Assembly: GCA_973895155.1 (NCBI GenBank)
Contig: OZ316893.1
Location: 11,346,001-11,410,000 of the forward strand
From: Marsupella aquatica
Lineage: Eukaryota > Marchantiophyta
Length of the DNA: 64,000 bases
Direction: 5' to 3'
The translations under genes were made by a program, and so were the position numbers. Of the stretch, positions 35,166 through 48,266 are shown in pieces. Each line of letters begins with the position of its first letter. Positions within the stretch are counted from its first letter, which is position 1. A model generated the notes under the pieces. The model did not search any database and was not told the origin of the DNA. It saw only the letters and a list, made by a program, of their open reading frames with translations.

Positions 35166-35555
35166 ACTACACTGTTCACCATAATTAGTGTGAGTAACAC
35201 TAATTCGAGAGCGCCCATTTTCAGGGTCTACTCGCGAATTAGTGTTAGTCACACTAATTTTGTGCTAACACTATTTTCGCGCACATGAATTAGTGTTACT
35301 ATGGTCTTAAAAGTGGCAAAATACAAAGAAAAAAACTATTTTAAAAAATACACAACAATTAGTGTTACTTTGGACTAGAGATCATCCGTTTTTTACAAAC
35401 AATTTAAACTAAACTGAAAAAAATTCATTTTGAAAACCGACAAAAATTACTGTTATTTGGACTCAAAATCATTTTTACCAAAATTAGTGTTAGTAACACT
35501 AATTTTGTATTAACACTAATTCTTGCATAACACTAATTAAGGTGGACAGTGTAGT
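35166..35555. mobile_element. MITE-like element, 390 bp, with terminal and internal inverted repeats
   Basis: The left end ACTACACTGTTCACCATAAT and the right end are inverse complements (right end read on the minus strand: ACTACACTGTCCACCTTAAT). Inside, AATTAGTGTTA and its complement TAACACTAATT recur about ten times, building several perfect palindromes such as ATTAGTGTTAGTAACACTAAT minus its last base. The core is AT-rich with no coding capacity. I could not identify a clean target-site duplication, so the superfamily is undetermined. Confidence 0.75.
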
Positions 35556-35650
35556 TAAATCTGGCCGTGCTCGTTGCATGTGCACATTGTACGCTGCTAA
35601 TGATTATATAAATTAAGGGCATCTCTGGGTCGAGTCTCAAATCATGTATC

Positions 35651-36890
35651 GCTCAAACGTTAGTACTCTTCTTCAAATTTGGCACAGAAAACAAGCTTGT
35701 TATCTAAATGCCGATACTGACAGTACGAACAACAGCGAGTGATATAACTACATTCCTAACCAGTCTTCGAAATCTAAACAACCGTCAGTCACTCAATACT
35801 GAAGTTGAATTTCTTTAATACACAAGTTAGACCGGGAAAGAAAAAATAACCGGCCCTACTATACCCATTGGCCACGCCACAGTACAATTTGTTTGTACCC
35901 TTTTCAACATCTCAATATATTTGACACATGCTAGGGATGAAAAGTACTCACCAAAGGCGTCCATTGTCCACTCCATTTAGCCCGGCCAATTTTACGACCC
36001 TAGTCTGCAGGTACTTTCACTCCCCAACAGGACTGGCCTTGCGGCTCTCTAATCTGACATATAGAGGAATACACGCCCTCATATATTCCGCCATTAATAT
36101 GCAGCTGAGAGATCGAAGACGATCGTGTGGGTTGCATGCTGGCAATAGAGCAAAACAGGTGAGATTATATATTTGTGTCGACAGTTGATCTTAGATTTTG
36201 CGTTGATCAGATAACATAGTCATGTAAAGCTTAATAGTCCGGCCCCGTGTAACATAAAAAGAAGATACTAAAACCCCGATTAATAAACCTCTACCAATCA
36301 TATATAAGTTCCACCAGTCCAGTATTTCTGGGCTGCAGATTAATTCACAGGGATTATTGATTCTGAACACCTGAATTGCACTATCATAAGTTGTCACTGT
36401 CTCAACATGCAGAACGCAAGGTTTAGTTAGCGCTAGAGCTTCGAAGCAACCATTTCTTGTGGACGAGTTGTCAAGATAACAGTATATATTTGTCATAACA
36501 AGTGATCTCACAAAAAGAATGGTCTATTACTTGAAGCAACCAGTGTCATTGTTAGAGCTGAGAGAACAAGAGAACTTTAAATCCATTTTGAATCACCTAC
36601 GCACATGGTCAAGCGACTTCCAAATTCCCTTCAAACCTGTAAGATATATGTATCAAGAAAAGATATATTGCATTCATACATTGCATTTTTTATGACTGCC
36701 CTCTTCAACAAACGAATACCCATGCAAACAATCAGAAAGTAAAGTTGGATGCTTAGATATATTGCTGCCATGCCCGAGATCAGTTATTGCAAGGTAGCCT
36801 CGGATGGCATAGTCCTCTGTAGCTTGCACCCACTTGTCATGCTGCCGCTTAGTTTAAAAACATAGGACAGCTCCATCCCGAGGACGGAAG
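35651..36890 (-). pseudogene. Decayed genomic copy of ACX3 exons 3-5 with introns
   Basis: The segment is colinear with 25481-26731 of the intact ACX3 gene, including intron sequence. Exon 5 similarity lies at about 35950-36145, exon 4 at about 36295-36415 and exon 3 at about 36765-36870. It is therefore a segmental copy, not a retrocopy. It is non-functional: a 4-nt insertion (GATC) in the exon 5 copy shifts the frame and a TAA follows within a few codons, and further AT-type insertions and altered splice sites are present. It lies about 10 kb from the source and in the same orientation. No copies of exons 1-2 or 6-15 are seen. Confidence 0.88.
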
Positions 36891-38176
36891 AAATGTAAAG
36901 GAAATGTTAAAAATAGCTTAAAAAAAGCTCAACTCAAAACAAGGAAAAACTGATACCAATAAAGACAAAGAGAGTTATCTATGCTTACTTTGCAATAAAG
37001 TACAAAAAACATTGCGTTAAATAAAGATAAAACGTTTCGAGTATGAGGACAAAAAGAGTTACTAAATCCCATGGGAAATTTCTTCCAAAATTCCTAGATG
37101 CATGTGCAATCAGATAAGCATGATTTGTCACAAAAAAAGAACCCTTAGTTATAAAAGAAGAACCAAATTTGACTATTCTGTTCAAAGCAAGGAAAAATTA
37201 TATATAACTTAGACCATGTAATTGTAAAAACAGTGATATATATCTTAAGGTACTAATATGTTTCAATTTTCCACTTAATTTACACATTTTTGAAATAATG
37301 ACAAGTAAAAATAAACTCTTCAACTACTTTAACATTTATTAAGATAACAATATAAACCCAAGAAACTTTTGGCAACTTCTCTAATATATACCAAGGTAAC
37401 TTAATAAACGCTTTGGCTACTATGGATAGAGGACTAATAAGCAAAGATAAGAAACGCCATTAATAACTACAATGGGCTCAAGGGTCTCACATGCACTATA
37501 ATTATGGAGGTTTCCTTATCACCTGCACCATTTTTAGGCCTCGGACCTCTCAAATGTAAGAAAAAATGTTTTCTAAACCCTTAAGTTAGAATATTCAGAT
37601 TGCAATATTCCAAAATTTGGATTAAAATTACCCTACTATTTGTATAAATCTCAAAATTGAACTTAAAAGGGCCCTGTTGTTATTCTGATAAAATTATGAA
37701 GTTTTCCTATAGAACCAATAAAATAATCTTATGCTTCATCGCATGCGATGGGTCATTTTTGTGAAAGTGAAACCCTTGAGACTATGAATACAATAATACC
37801 AAGGGACTGTAAAGCCTTTCAACTCCTATGGACAATATAATATAATATTTTGCATGAACTATAATTATGGAATGTTATTTTATTGATTCTAAAGGAAAAT
37901 TTAATAATTTTATCAGGTGAACCTTGATCAATTCAAAACCTCTGAGTGAGCTCGCTTTAGAGGATAATGTAGAACCTTGAGCTCATTGGCACCTAGATCA
38001 CACCGGGTGTGTTCATGTCCTGCCACGTAAGAGACACAATTGATTACCCAAGTCAATTCATTGTAAATAGCTTGGTACAAGCTCCACTACGGGTATAGTT
38101 ACATATGTTGCTATCGCCGGAGACAATTGTGGAATTTTGGTACATCAAACATTGACACTATAAGGTTCACCCACTT

Positions 38177-38431
38177 GTGCGCACCACAGCTCTTGCTGGA
38201 CCATGTCTAGAGTTCACTAGCCTTGAAGTGGTGTGTGGCAAGCCAAGTCCAGTGGAAACTACAGTCGCACAACAGCTACAACCGCAAGAGTTTTTGAATG
38301 ATTATCTTGTAAACGTCCCTGATGGCCTCATCAACGTTCTTCAACGTCTCACTATTGAAGAGATAGTGCAAATAGGCTTTCTAAGCAGAACTTGGCATTT
38401 ACAGATGAAGGATTGGTGTGGAGCCTCGTGA
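38177..38431 (+). pseudogene. F-box domain fragment
   Basis: An 84-codon open frame contains NVPDGLINVLQRLTIEEI then VQIGFLSRTWH, which fits the F-box pattern (LPD-x-LL-x-x-I-L-x-x-L ... LSK-x-W). Only the F-box is present; no Kelch, LRR or other substrate domain follows before the stop. A diverged repeat of the flanking AAGCCAAGTCCARTG motif occurs at about 38488. It is probably a relic of a larger F-box gene or transposed fragment. Function cannot be assigned. Confidence 0.35.
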
Positions 38432-39028
38432 AGAGTTTGACTTCAAAGTAGTATCTGTCGCAATGCCTTGCAATGGTGTGCAGCGAGCCAAGTCCAATGA
38501 AAACTAAAATAGAAAAAAAAGTTTCAAATGCTTGCAGTTGTGCATAATGAAGTTATCACAAAGCCAATGCAATTCATCAATGATATGAGATGCCGAGTTG
38601 CAAACTTGCGCGTCACTTTGAACCGGGTCAGAGGGGGCTTTCCCTTTGTATCAGACAAATGTTTGATGACTAGTATTGCTCAGTAAAGTGTCAATTTTAA
38701 GCCAATGGGAAAATTACAATAGAGCCAGTGGGAGGGCTCCACCGATAGTAGCTCCACTGATGGTGGCGTATTTTTCTTCAAACATGATCTTGCAGTTTAG
38801 AATTGGGTGGGGTAGGGCTATGATGTGCTGGTCCACTAGTGGAGAGCACTGTCTTTGAGGTCAATGCGTCAGGGGATTCTCGGAAAATGATGTGGAGTAG
38901 GAAATATCCTCAGATCAAGTTCCATCTACAAAAATGCCTAAATGGTTAAATAAAAAAAGAGGAAGAGTATCACTCATCCTTATTGGAAACCTTTTACTTC
39001 ATTGTGGTTGGGTTAGGGGGACAGGGGA

Positions 39029-39137
39029 CTATTTTATATTAACTTTCTTCTCTTTTCATTAGACTTAAGCTCCTTAGGGGCTTTTTTATATTAACAGTTT
39101 CTTCTCTTTTCATTAGACTGGAGCTCCTTAGGGGCTT
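39029..39137. repeat. 55-bp tandem duplication
   Basis: The segment TTTTATATTAAC...CTTCTCTTTTCATTAGACT...AGCTCCTTAGGGGC is present twice with few differences. Confidence 0.8.
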
Positions 39138-40448
39138 TACAAGCAGTCCCTATCGTACTCCAATGCAAGCAATGCCTCCATGCTGTCCCGCACTTGAGTA
39201 GGGTAGAGATTGCAGAGGTCTGTACTACTGTAGAGATGCTTGCATTGCACCCACCACTGAATGATGTGTCCCTGGACAAGGAGCCCTAGGGGTCAAATAA
39301 GTTACGCAATCATAAACTGCCAACCAATAGAGAGAATTCCTTACCAAGGCAGTACTATGTGCTAGTGATCTTAACTTGTAGCTGGATCCTTTGTCAAATT
39401 TCTCAACAAAGGCCAAACATGGCCGCCAGCTCCTGCTGCAAGGGTCCAGTTTCATTCGATTACACTACTCCTCTGCAATCAAACCACGGTGTTTATCCAT
39501 TTGTTTTCAGGTTAGTTGAACCTCTTTGTTAAGTCCTTGCCTGGTACCCTCTTCCGTGTTGGCCCAAAAGTCCCTTAGCAGATTGAGCACAACTATCTTC
39601 CAAGAACTTGTCACAGATTAGGGGGACAAAGATCGATCGTACTTTAAAATTCAAGTACTCCAGACCATCACATGGCAACAAAACTAATTGGTCAGATGCA
39701 CCCCTTAACGTTCAGCTAGCAGAACTCACAAGAACGAGAAAGATATGAATCGTTTTGAAAGGTATTAATTCCTTGGGTGTGGAAACCACCCCCGAAGTTG
39801 CTACTATTTGCAACAATCAATTATGTTTACATGACATCTCTCTTTTCTAAGTCTACTCTATATTTGAAAATCTTGAAAAAGAATTACCCTCTGGCATTTG
39901 ACATGAGGTTGCACTACAACTACTACGGCTGTAAATGGCCAGGTTGAGAATCACATAAATGTCTGACAACTATGTAGAACAAACTCCCTGGCCACGATCC
40001 GCAACTCCTCTCATAAAGATACCAATTTGGTCAGAGCCAAACTGCAGGTACCCAGTCAAAATCTCCTTCTGGTCTTCCTAACTTACGGGCCCAAGCCTGC
40101 TCCCTTGAAGGCAGAAAATACAGTAATTCTTTGTAAAGCAACACAAGTGTTGGTCACCGAACCGTTGAGCAAACCAGACAGAGGGTAATGAAAGGTTCCC
40201 CAGACAGCACAACCAACACCTGCGCTCTTGACCTGGACAATAGATGTGATCCTCTGTACAGAAGAAAAGAGGCTTCGAGCAAACGTGCTAAGCAAAATAG
40301 TAAGAGGGCAGGACGTAGGTTCTCCAGACTGCACAACGACACCTACTCCCTCATTCCTGGACGATAGAGGTGAAATATTTGTACAGAAAGAAGAATGCTA
40401 CCACCCAATTTGCTGGGCAAAGCGGTAAGAGGGAATTGGGAGTACTTA

Positions 40449-43400
40449 TTACGCCTGCAAAAGAATGGGACCGATCCATGAGCTAAACATGTCACTGAGG
40501 GCTAGTTGTACCTCGCCGGAACCATGTTCACAACTAATGAGCCCAGCAAACAAGGGGAAAAACCGCACGAGGTATCTTTCAAATGACGAGTCTTTGAGGG
40601 CACTGACGGCCTGGAGGGTCGCAACAACGAGAGGGGCACGAGCCATGAGCTCTCGTCTTCTGGCTGAACCAAGGGGAACAACCCATTTCGGGACATTAGA
40701 CTTCTCGTTGAATTCACCAGGAATGTCCGATGAAAATGGTGATGTAGAAGTCATCACGTACATTTTCAAGACATCCTCACATAGTTCCACCAGGCGCGTC
40801 TCAACCTCCACATCCCTGGCAAGACCTGGCTTGTCCACAGTGAGTTGCTGCAACATGGTTAGGTAGGCATGATATGACTCATTTTCCAGCCGTAGTAACG
40901 GAGGGTCCGGCATTTGAGTGGCCATCCTAAGGTGCTCGAGCTGCCCTCGCAATTCATGATCCCCATTGACATCATGTGCATGTGCTGCAATTGTTTGTAA
41001 CGTATCCAAAAGTAGCATAGTATGCAAAGCTGATAACTGAGGTCCGTGCAGGTTGTACATTTCAGTGATAGCCTGCGCCATTACAGAGCATGGATGAGAC
41101 AAATATTGAGTTATGCGATGCAAAGAATATTTCAGGGAATTCAATTTTATTTTAAAATGAAAAAATTTGAAATTTTAGCCAGGAAACGAATAGTATCCAC
41201 ATCTCTTCACGACGCCAACAGGTGGCAAATCTTTGAAACGTAGCTTCGAAAAACAAAGACTATCAGATGTAGACGAGCAGAAGCTCAGAACCACTGATGG
41301 TGCTGCATTGAAAAGCAGACATTAGGCAGAGCCAGATACAAACCTGAATTAGGAGTAACTGGACAGCTGTCCGACATCTCACATCAGATATCATAACTTG
41401 TAACCTGTGGGCTTGTTCCATTTCAAATTCTTCATGCGCTGCAGCGTCTTCCGGTTTTCTGTGGCCATAAGAATTGCGGTCTTCTGCCACTCTTGCAGCT
41501 TGCAGGTCCACTGCACAAGCCACGAGCTTTGCCAAGTCTGGTAATGTTTCTGTAGCAGTTTCTTGCAAAGCTTGAAGGACTTCCTGCCATTTCTCATCTG
41601 AAAAGAGATTCCCAGCGTTTGTCATAAGCCGCACAAATGCAGCAACCCCAATGGCTGCAAGGCTCTGGTGTGGTCTCTTGATGAACGTTGTTAGCAAGGA
41701 CAGAACTCTGCTCAACAGCGTATTTACAACTGGGTAGAACTTCACAAATAGATCCACTACAAGCTGCAAAGCCACTGTACAAGTTTCGTACAGCCACACA
41801 TCCATTTCGAGCTCTGCCTCCTCCTTTTCTGGTGGAACTCCTTTCACATGAACTGCAGAATCAGTGGCTCGACGAACATAATCAAAGATTGGAAAGAGGA
41901 CTGAATCGAAAACTCGTTCCCACAATGCAGGCGAGAACAAGTGCCCATGGTAACGTAGAGTATCAAAAAGTACTTCAAGAGCACTTTTCCGAATATCAGG
42001 GCGCGGATCAAATGTCAACTCTGACAAACCTGAGAAAAATGGCACGACAACAAACGACAGCTTCGATTAGATGAAATGCATTCCTTGACCCGACGTATTC
42101 ATGTTGACGACACATGGGTCCACCTGCTGATGAACGCCGTAACTAATTATCAGAGCCCGCCTTGGGACAGCCAAACAATCCTCCAGAAAAGAGAAAAGCT
42201 TCAGCTCACCTGCAAGAAGAGGGAACCAAAAATATACATGGTCCTCCTTGTCCGTAAATTTAGGGCCATCTTGCTCTTCTTCCTTCTCGCTTTTGTCACT
42301 TAGAACCCCGAGCTCACCCTCAGCCAACTTCAATGCACAGAACCTGAGAAATGCAATGGCATTGAGGCTGACATCTTTGTTAAATCTGCTATTCGTGAAG
42401 GCGATCAAGCAGTTCACACAATCTGTGAAGGTGGTAGTTTCCGTCTCTGTGATGTACGGAAAGTATTCTCTCACAATCTTTTCTATAGTTTCAAAAGCCA
42501 ACATCACAATTGATTTGTGGTCATCTGTGGCCGCAGTTGTGAAGACCTGCACATGCAAACTCGTTACTGGAACGATTAGAGGTGTATTTACACGAAGCGA
42601 AGGACCCAAAAGTAACTCTTGATTGCTCCGAGCAACATTGCTCCGAGCAACATAGCTCCAATCTTGTCGATAGTATATTCCGGAGTCAAAATTCACTACA
42701 TTTGCTGAGGAAATGACCACAAATCAGCACATTTGAGAGTATATGTCTTCCTAATATCAGACGTTAAAAGCGATTTCACACACCATGAACATAATCTTCC
42801 AGCCTGACTTCACTTGAGCAACCCGTGCAAAAACCATCTGAGAGACACATCGGATGATGAGCTCTCGTATCTCCACTGAGCTGCTCTTCCTCATAACAAT
42901 TACAAAAGGCTTCATGAATTCGTTCTGGAAGTTATAATTTGCAAGCTCCTCGCGTTCGAGAAATTTCATAGCCAGTTGCCGAAGAGAGTCCATCGCATAC
43001 ATTGCAACTGATAGGTTGTCTGAGCAGCCTACAGTCACAAAAAAATCTGCCAAAACATGCCAGATGCGAGACCACACCAGCCTGATGCGAGACATGTTGA
43101 AATGCCTGCACAAACAGATCTTTGATCAAGATGGGACCACTAGATCGAGAAAACATTAATGCAAAACCCTCATAACTGCGTTCATCACTCAAGTTGGATG
43201 CTAATATAGAGTCAAATAAACTACAGACAGCGCATATCACACAACTTACGCTATCTCCACAATCTTTGTTAAGCTGAAGACCCGCGGTTCACTTGTGTAG
43301 CGCAACTCTTCCATGGAAACTTTGCAAAGGGCCTTCACAAAGTCAACAATAGCCTCACTGTTCAACCTTTGGCTGCGAGTGAATATTTTGCTCATTTCAA

Positions 43401-46400
43401 AGCTACCAATTTGCTCAAGCATGTTGAGATTTGAGACAAGATTATTCATCTGCTCAGTTGTGATAACACCTGCAGAACCTCCACCAACACCTGCACTGTC
43501 ATAGGACCCCCGCCTAGCAGCAGCAGCAGCATACTGCAAGCGAGAACCCCCTGCCTTCCTCCTCAGGACAGGAAGAGCTGGTGTCTTAATAGATTGTCTT
43601 TTCTCAGCCTCGCTTTGAGGTGCAGCGAAGAACGTCGCATCAGGAGGAGCACCTTCACCTATCAGATGAAGATGCTCAAATCGTGATACACAGGTGAGGA
43701 TGTGTTCCCAAGCCTCTTGAAGGTAGTTTCCATCTTCGTCTGCGATGGAAATGATGGCCTGCAGGAAGAGAAAGAGGGGACTGTGATAGACAAATTTTTA
43801 AAAATTCCAAAGGTAACAGAAGAAATAGCTACGAGGGTAGAGCAAATGACTACATTTCCATTCAGTCCTGTCAAGTATCCCGTCCGGAAGGTGAACCGAA
43901 ATCTCATTCCAAATTTTAGCTAACAACGATTCCTTACACCCAACCTCTCCCAAAATCAACACGAGAATCCAGCGACTTCACACATTATATACCGTCTTCT
44001 CGAACTCTTGGGCCATCTTGGACAAATAGAGCTGTAAGAACTACTACGTATATGACAGGACAGGGAAAGAAGAAGCTTCAAGAACGCACCTTAATCGCAT
44101 CAATATTTTTCTGCTTGATATCTGCAGCTGAATGTAGGGAAGTGAACTTTGCCAAAGAAGTGATGAAGGCATCACGCTGGGTCCTCATGGTCAACACAGA
44201 GGTTATATGGATTGCGTGTCGAAAACCCTCCAAACACTGGAAGGTCACAACCTCATCCTCACTCTTATCCAGAGGCACACTAAACGCAGCAAGCATAGGC
44301 GCCCAAGTGACATCAACCATGGGCCTCAAGAGCTCAACATCTGTAGCTGCGTAGTACACTGACCTGTTAACAAAACAAGAAACTTGCTGTGAGGCGAATG
44401 TACTAATTTTCTCGATACGTTGGAAAACAATTTACGGCACTGATCAACCATTGATAAAACCTCCTTTTTTAGATGTATAACAAAGTTCCAAATGCCGAGG
44501 GCTTACTCAGGTTTGCCGGCCTTTGCTTTGAACTGCTCTTGCATGTGTCGAATGACATCGTCACTTGTCTCTAGGACCACAGTGAACTCTTTTGGCTTGC
44601 GGATAACAATGTTCAGTATATGATCAAGGCCAGGAAACCTGTTCACATTTGTGGGCTGTTTACTTGGAACAAATTTGTCCTCCTTCATTTTAATTTCCTT
44701 GGAGACAATACGGTCGTAGAGAGCATTCATAAAGTCTTCAGGCAAATCCTTGCCATCATCAATTTCTCGATTGTTTCGGATAAACTCGGCTTTTGACATC
44801 TGGAAAAGGATGCGAAAAAGCTCAGCTACCGGATCCATTCTACCCTCTGCCATCAGCTACAACTAGGCGGAGACATGAGGATCCCCAGAAACTTTCTTGA
44901 CAAAATATCACCATAATCAAATGCACCGCTGACAGAAGTATCGCTAGGGGGAGGCAGATACAAGCTATGCAGGGATGCTCATAATAGGTTTAAGGATCCA
45001 CAAAACACACTTCACAAGTGGGAAACATCTTTAAAATCCTCAAAACAAATTCCCATATTCTGGCCACAGCTCACCAACAAAAATGCATCGACCCACCTTA
45101 TGCTTGACCATCGGGCTGTGTGCATCAGTGTTGAGCAGGATAATCGAGTATGCGAGCACATACGCTGTATCTGCACTCGCAAAGAACTTGGGATTGCATT
45201 TGCAGTACCTTGAGGCGAATTTCTCCATGATTCGATCAATCTTTTGTGCCTCACCTGGGAGGCGAAAGCCTAGTAGAAAAGTTCTAATTGCTTCATCAAA
45301 ATCTTGTTCTTCAAAATTAAAGGAATCCACATATGAATGCATGACACTCAACGACAAGTCCTCTTTCTCCCCCAGGTAGTCGCCAATCATTGTCTTATCC
45401 AAACCAGTAGTGGTTTTCAGGAAGGTAGCAATGTCCTCGGGAGAACTACCCAACTTTTCAGCTTTGATCAGGAACTCAATGCCTTTGCGAGGCTTCTTGT
45501 TGAATAGAGATATACCTTCCTGCAACCGTGTCAATCTGAAGATTCAGTTCTGAGGAGCAGGCTATACTGAACACAACGTTAATAACTGCCATATCAACAA
45601 TGTGAACCAAATCTAGGGTGATGATTCAAAACAGTGCATTGCAAAACATTTCTAGTAAGCGTCAGACGGTTGGTTTGCTGTGGGTTTTAACCTGAAACTC
45701 AAGTTTATATGCCCGGCGCTGCTCAAATGATGCAGCTTCTGAAGTTTCTGGCCCAGCCTCCGAGCAACTTTCCCCTTCCTCTGCGGGTGTATTTTCCTCA
45801 CCACCGTCAGGAGCATGCCCAGAAACTCCAGACGACTCGCTCGTACTCTCATCGGTGTCTACAGTCTTCAGATACGGAGAGTCTGTGAGCCTCAGCTGAC
45901 GATTCAACCAATCACCCATCGACCTCAACACTCCTACCAGACACTTGATGGCTGCCAACTTCAAGGCGGCATCCTGTTGTGGATTAAGACTTGCTTCTGC
46001 TCCCGGTGGCACTCCTTGGGCAGTTTTCAGTAATCCATTGACCATTCTGCATATCAGCGCACAAGAGAGCTTAAACTTCAGCCGCACATATTCAAAGTAC
46101 TGAAAGAAGCTAGTTGCAATCAAAATAGGCGCAAAAGATCTTACAACATGCTGTGAACGATTGTTAGGAGTTTAAATCTAATATGTTCGTTCTCAAGAGG
46201 AATTTTGCAAGGATGATTCTTTACCAAAAACAGTTGATACACACCTTTCAAATATATTGGAGGAGTCGACATCACAGTCATAATTGACAAATATGTCCAC
46301 CAAAATTTGTGGATCAACACAAAGCTTCTCCAAAAATCGCAGGACAATCATCTTCTGAGAGTAGTTTGGATGTGCAACATTCTCTAAGACTCTGAGAACT

Positions 46401-48266
46401 ATCATCGGAAAAAATACTCCAATCTCTGCTTTCAATCCAGCTCGAAATCTGGATACAAGGCTCATGAAAATCGAGCAGGAAAGCTGAAATACATTCATCA
46501 TAGGAGATGCGATGTTCTTTAATAAAGACAAACATAGATATTGCTTGATGGCACCCAGAAACCTGCATTCACAAATCAAGTAAGAAGTTAGCGTCTGCAC
46601 ATAAAATCCGCATCCACTTGGGTATGGTTACGTGGCAAAATCACGACCGATCTCTAGATACGCACCAAAATTGTAGATATCGTTTCATGGATGGATTCGT
46701 TTGTATTCGAGTGACAATTTCCTCTACTTCTTTAAGATCCACATATAGAAATCAGAACAACCTCCTCAAGTACGATTACTTGAGATTTGGCCACCCGGCT
46801 CGTAGTTATGTTTTCGGATGACTTGCGGCAATCAAAGGTCACAAACCGTCAAATACAGAAATCTACCTATATGTGAGAAGCAACTATGAGGAAAGTATGG
46901 AGTGAATAATTAGATATTCCCTCCGTTGTTCCATTGTATGAGATCTGCAGATGTAACCAGATGCGGGTTAAAATTCCCAATCTCAAGTATATAAGAAGTT
47001 TTACCTGTCACTAGTGCGGAAAACTGCCCCAGCATTTTCGAGCAAAATTTTCAACAATTCCAGCGCTACGATCTTGCCACGAAGTGAGAATGGATCTACA
47101 TTCCCCTCCTGCGGTGGATTTTTCATCGAAAGCTTACACAGGGCCCTGAATACCAAGAAAGCATCTCGGCGAAGCTTATTTGTTATTTGGACATCCAAGT
47201 CCCCTTCCTTGTCTCCATCTACATCCGAAAGTTCACCTTTTCTGCCCTCCAAGGCTGTCTTATACATACTAATTTCCCAGTACTTAGCGTCTAGCATATC
47301 CTTATCAGTGGACTCCAGTATATCAGCGGGATTGCTGCTCTCGCTAGCTGTGGCATCGAACGCTCCATCATGCTTATTTGTCTTCAACGGGGGAACTGGA
47401 CTAAGGACAACCTCCACATCCTGGACAACCTTTGCTATGAATCCCTGCACGAACTGTGTCACCCCGGCGTCAGAACTAGATCGCTCGGCTGGCTCCATCA
47501 GATCCGCCACCACGATTGGCGACACGGGAACTGTAGATGAATCAGCTTCCATTCTCCGGAACACAATGACTAACATTTGAGTGAGGGAGGCCTTCGCAGT
47601 CGTTTGATTGACAGGGCTCTTACTCCCAAGGAACACATTGTAGCAAGTTCGCACCGCTTTGAGGAGGCAATCGCCATGAACACGCAGAGAAGAGGACGTC
47701 ACGGCCGAGAGAAGCGTCTTCAGAACCAGCAACTCGATGTCCGAATCTCCCATGTCGTAACACTTACAAACCGACTCCATCACTTGCAGCAGAAGCTTCC
47801 CGCCTCCGGAATCACTCCCCGAGTCCATTTCCCCCCTTAAGTGTCCATGTGCGATGAGCTTTTGGAAACAATCCAATGCCGGCTCCACAACTTTCGTAGA
47901 CAAAGTATCGCAGGCCTCACACAACGGTGTAATTATCAGCTCTGCATCCGCTAAGCTGTAGCACTTATTCTCATCGAACAGCGGGCTGTCAAACTCTGGA
48001 GCCTGCTCAGAGGCACCACCGACAGTCTCGCCATTTTCGGGAGGTGCTCCATCGTTTCCATTCGTCGATGCTGCAGATGGAGATGGTGGTGGAGGAGGAG
48101 ATGCAGGGACAGGGGTTAGTTCAGGGCTGGCGAGCTTGTCAAGCACGGCCTTACAATCCGCCACAAGCTTTCCATGCTTCCTCCAAGCTGCATTCTTCAC
48201 CACCTTGTCCAGCGCCGGTGCGACGACCTTCGCCAGCTTACTGTTGGCAACCACGGCAGCCCCCAT
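40449..48266 (-). CDS. BIG: BIG-family Sec7 ARF guanine-nucleotide exchange factor (11 exons, 1800 aa)
   Basis: Predicted exons (minus): 48266-47005, 46562-46245, 46046-45692, 45519-45097, 44799-44507, 44363-44090, 43758-43250, 43105-42784, 42546-42210, 42029-41344, 41072-40449. All are GT-AG and phases close (5403 nt). The protein activates ARF GTPases at the trans-Golgi/early endosome for vesicle budding. It shows an N-terminal DCB region (KVVKNAAWRKHGKL, AEPALDCFQKLIAHG-like block), an HUS box NYDCD at 514-518, and a Sec7 domain at about 635-825 with catalytic Glu735 (FRLPGEAQKIDRIMEKFA). Long HDS repeats follow (SGWKIMFM, YFWFPLLAGLSELTFDPRPD, ISCEHGSGEVQLALSDM). Length matches BIG1-BIG4. 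The residue equivalent to the brefeldin-sensitivity Met of GNOM is Leu773 (YSIILLNTD). The start was chosen at MGAAVVANSKLAKVV by family fit; an in-frame ATG 18 codons upstream also exists. Confidence 0.93.

Larger units (their letters stand above)
36891..40448. other. AT-rich intergenic region
   Basis: Apart from an F-box-like fragment (38177-38431) and a 55-bp tandem duplication (39029-39137), nothing is recognised. The 37000-37900 stretch is strongly AT-rich with no coding potential. Confidence 0.45.
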
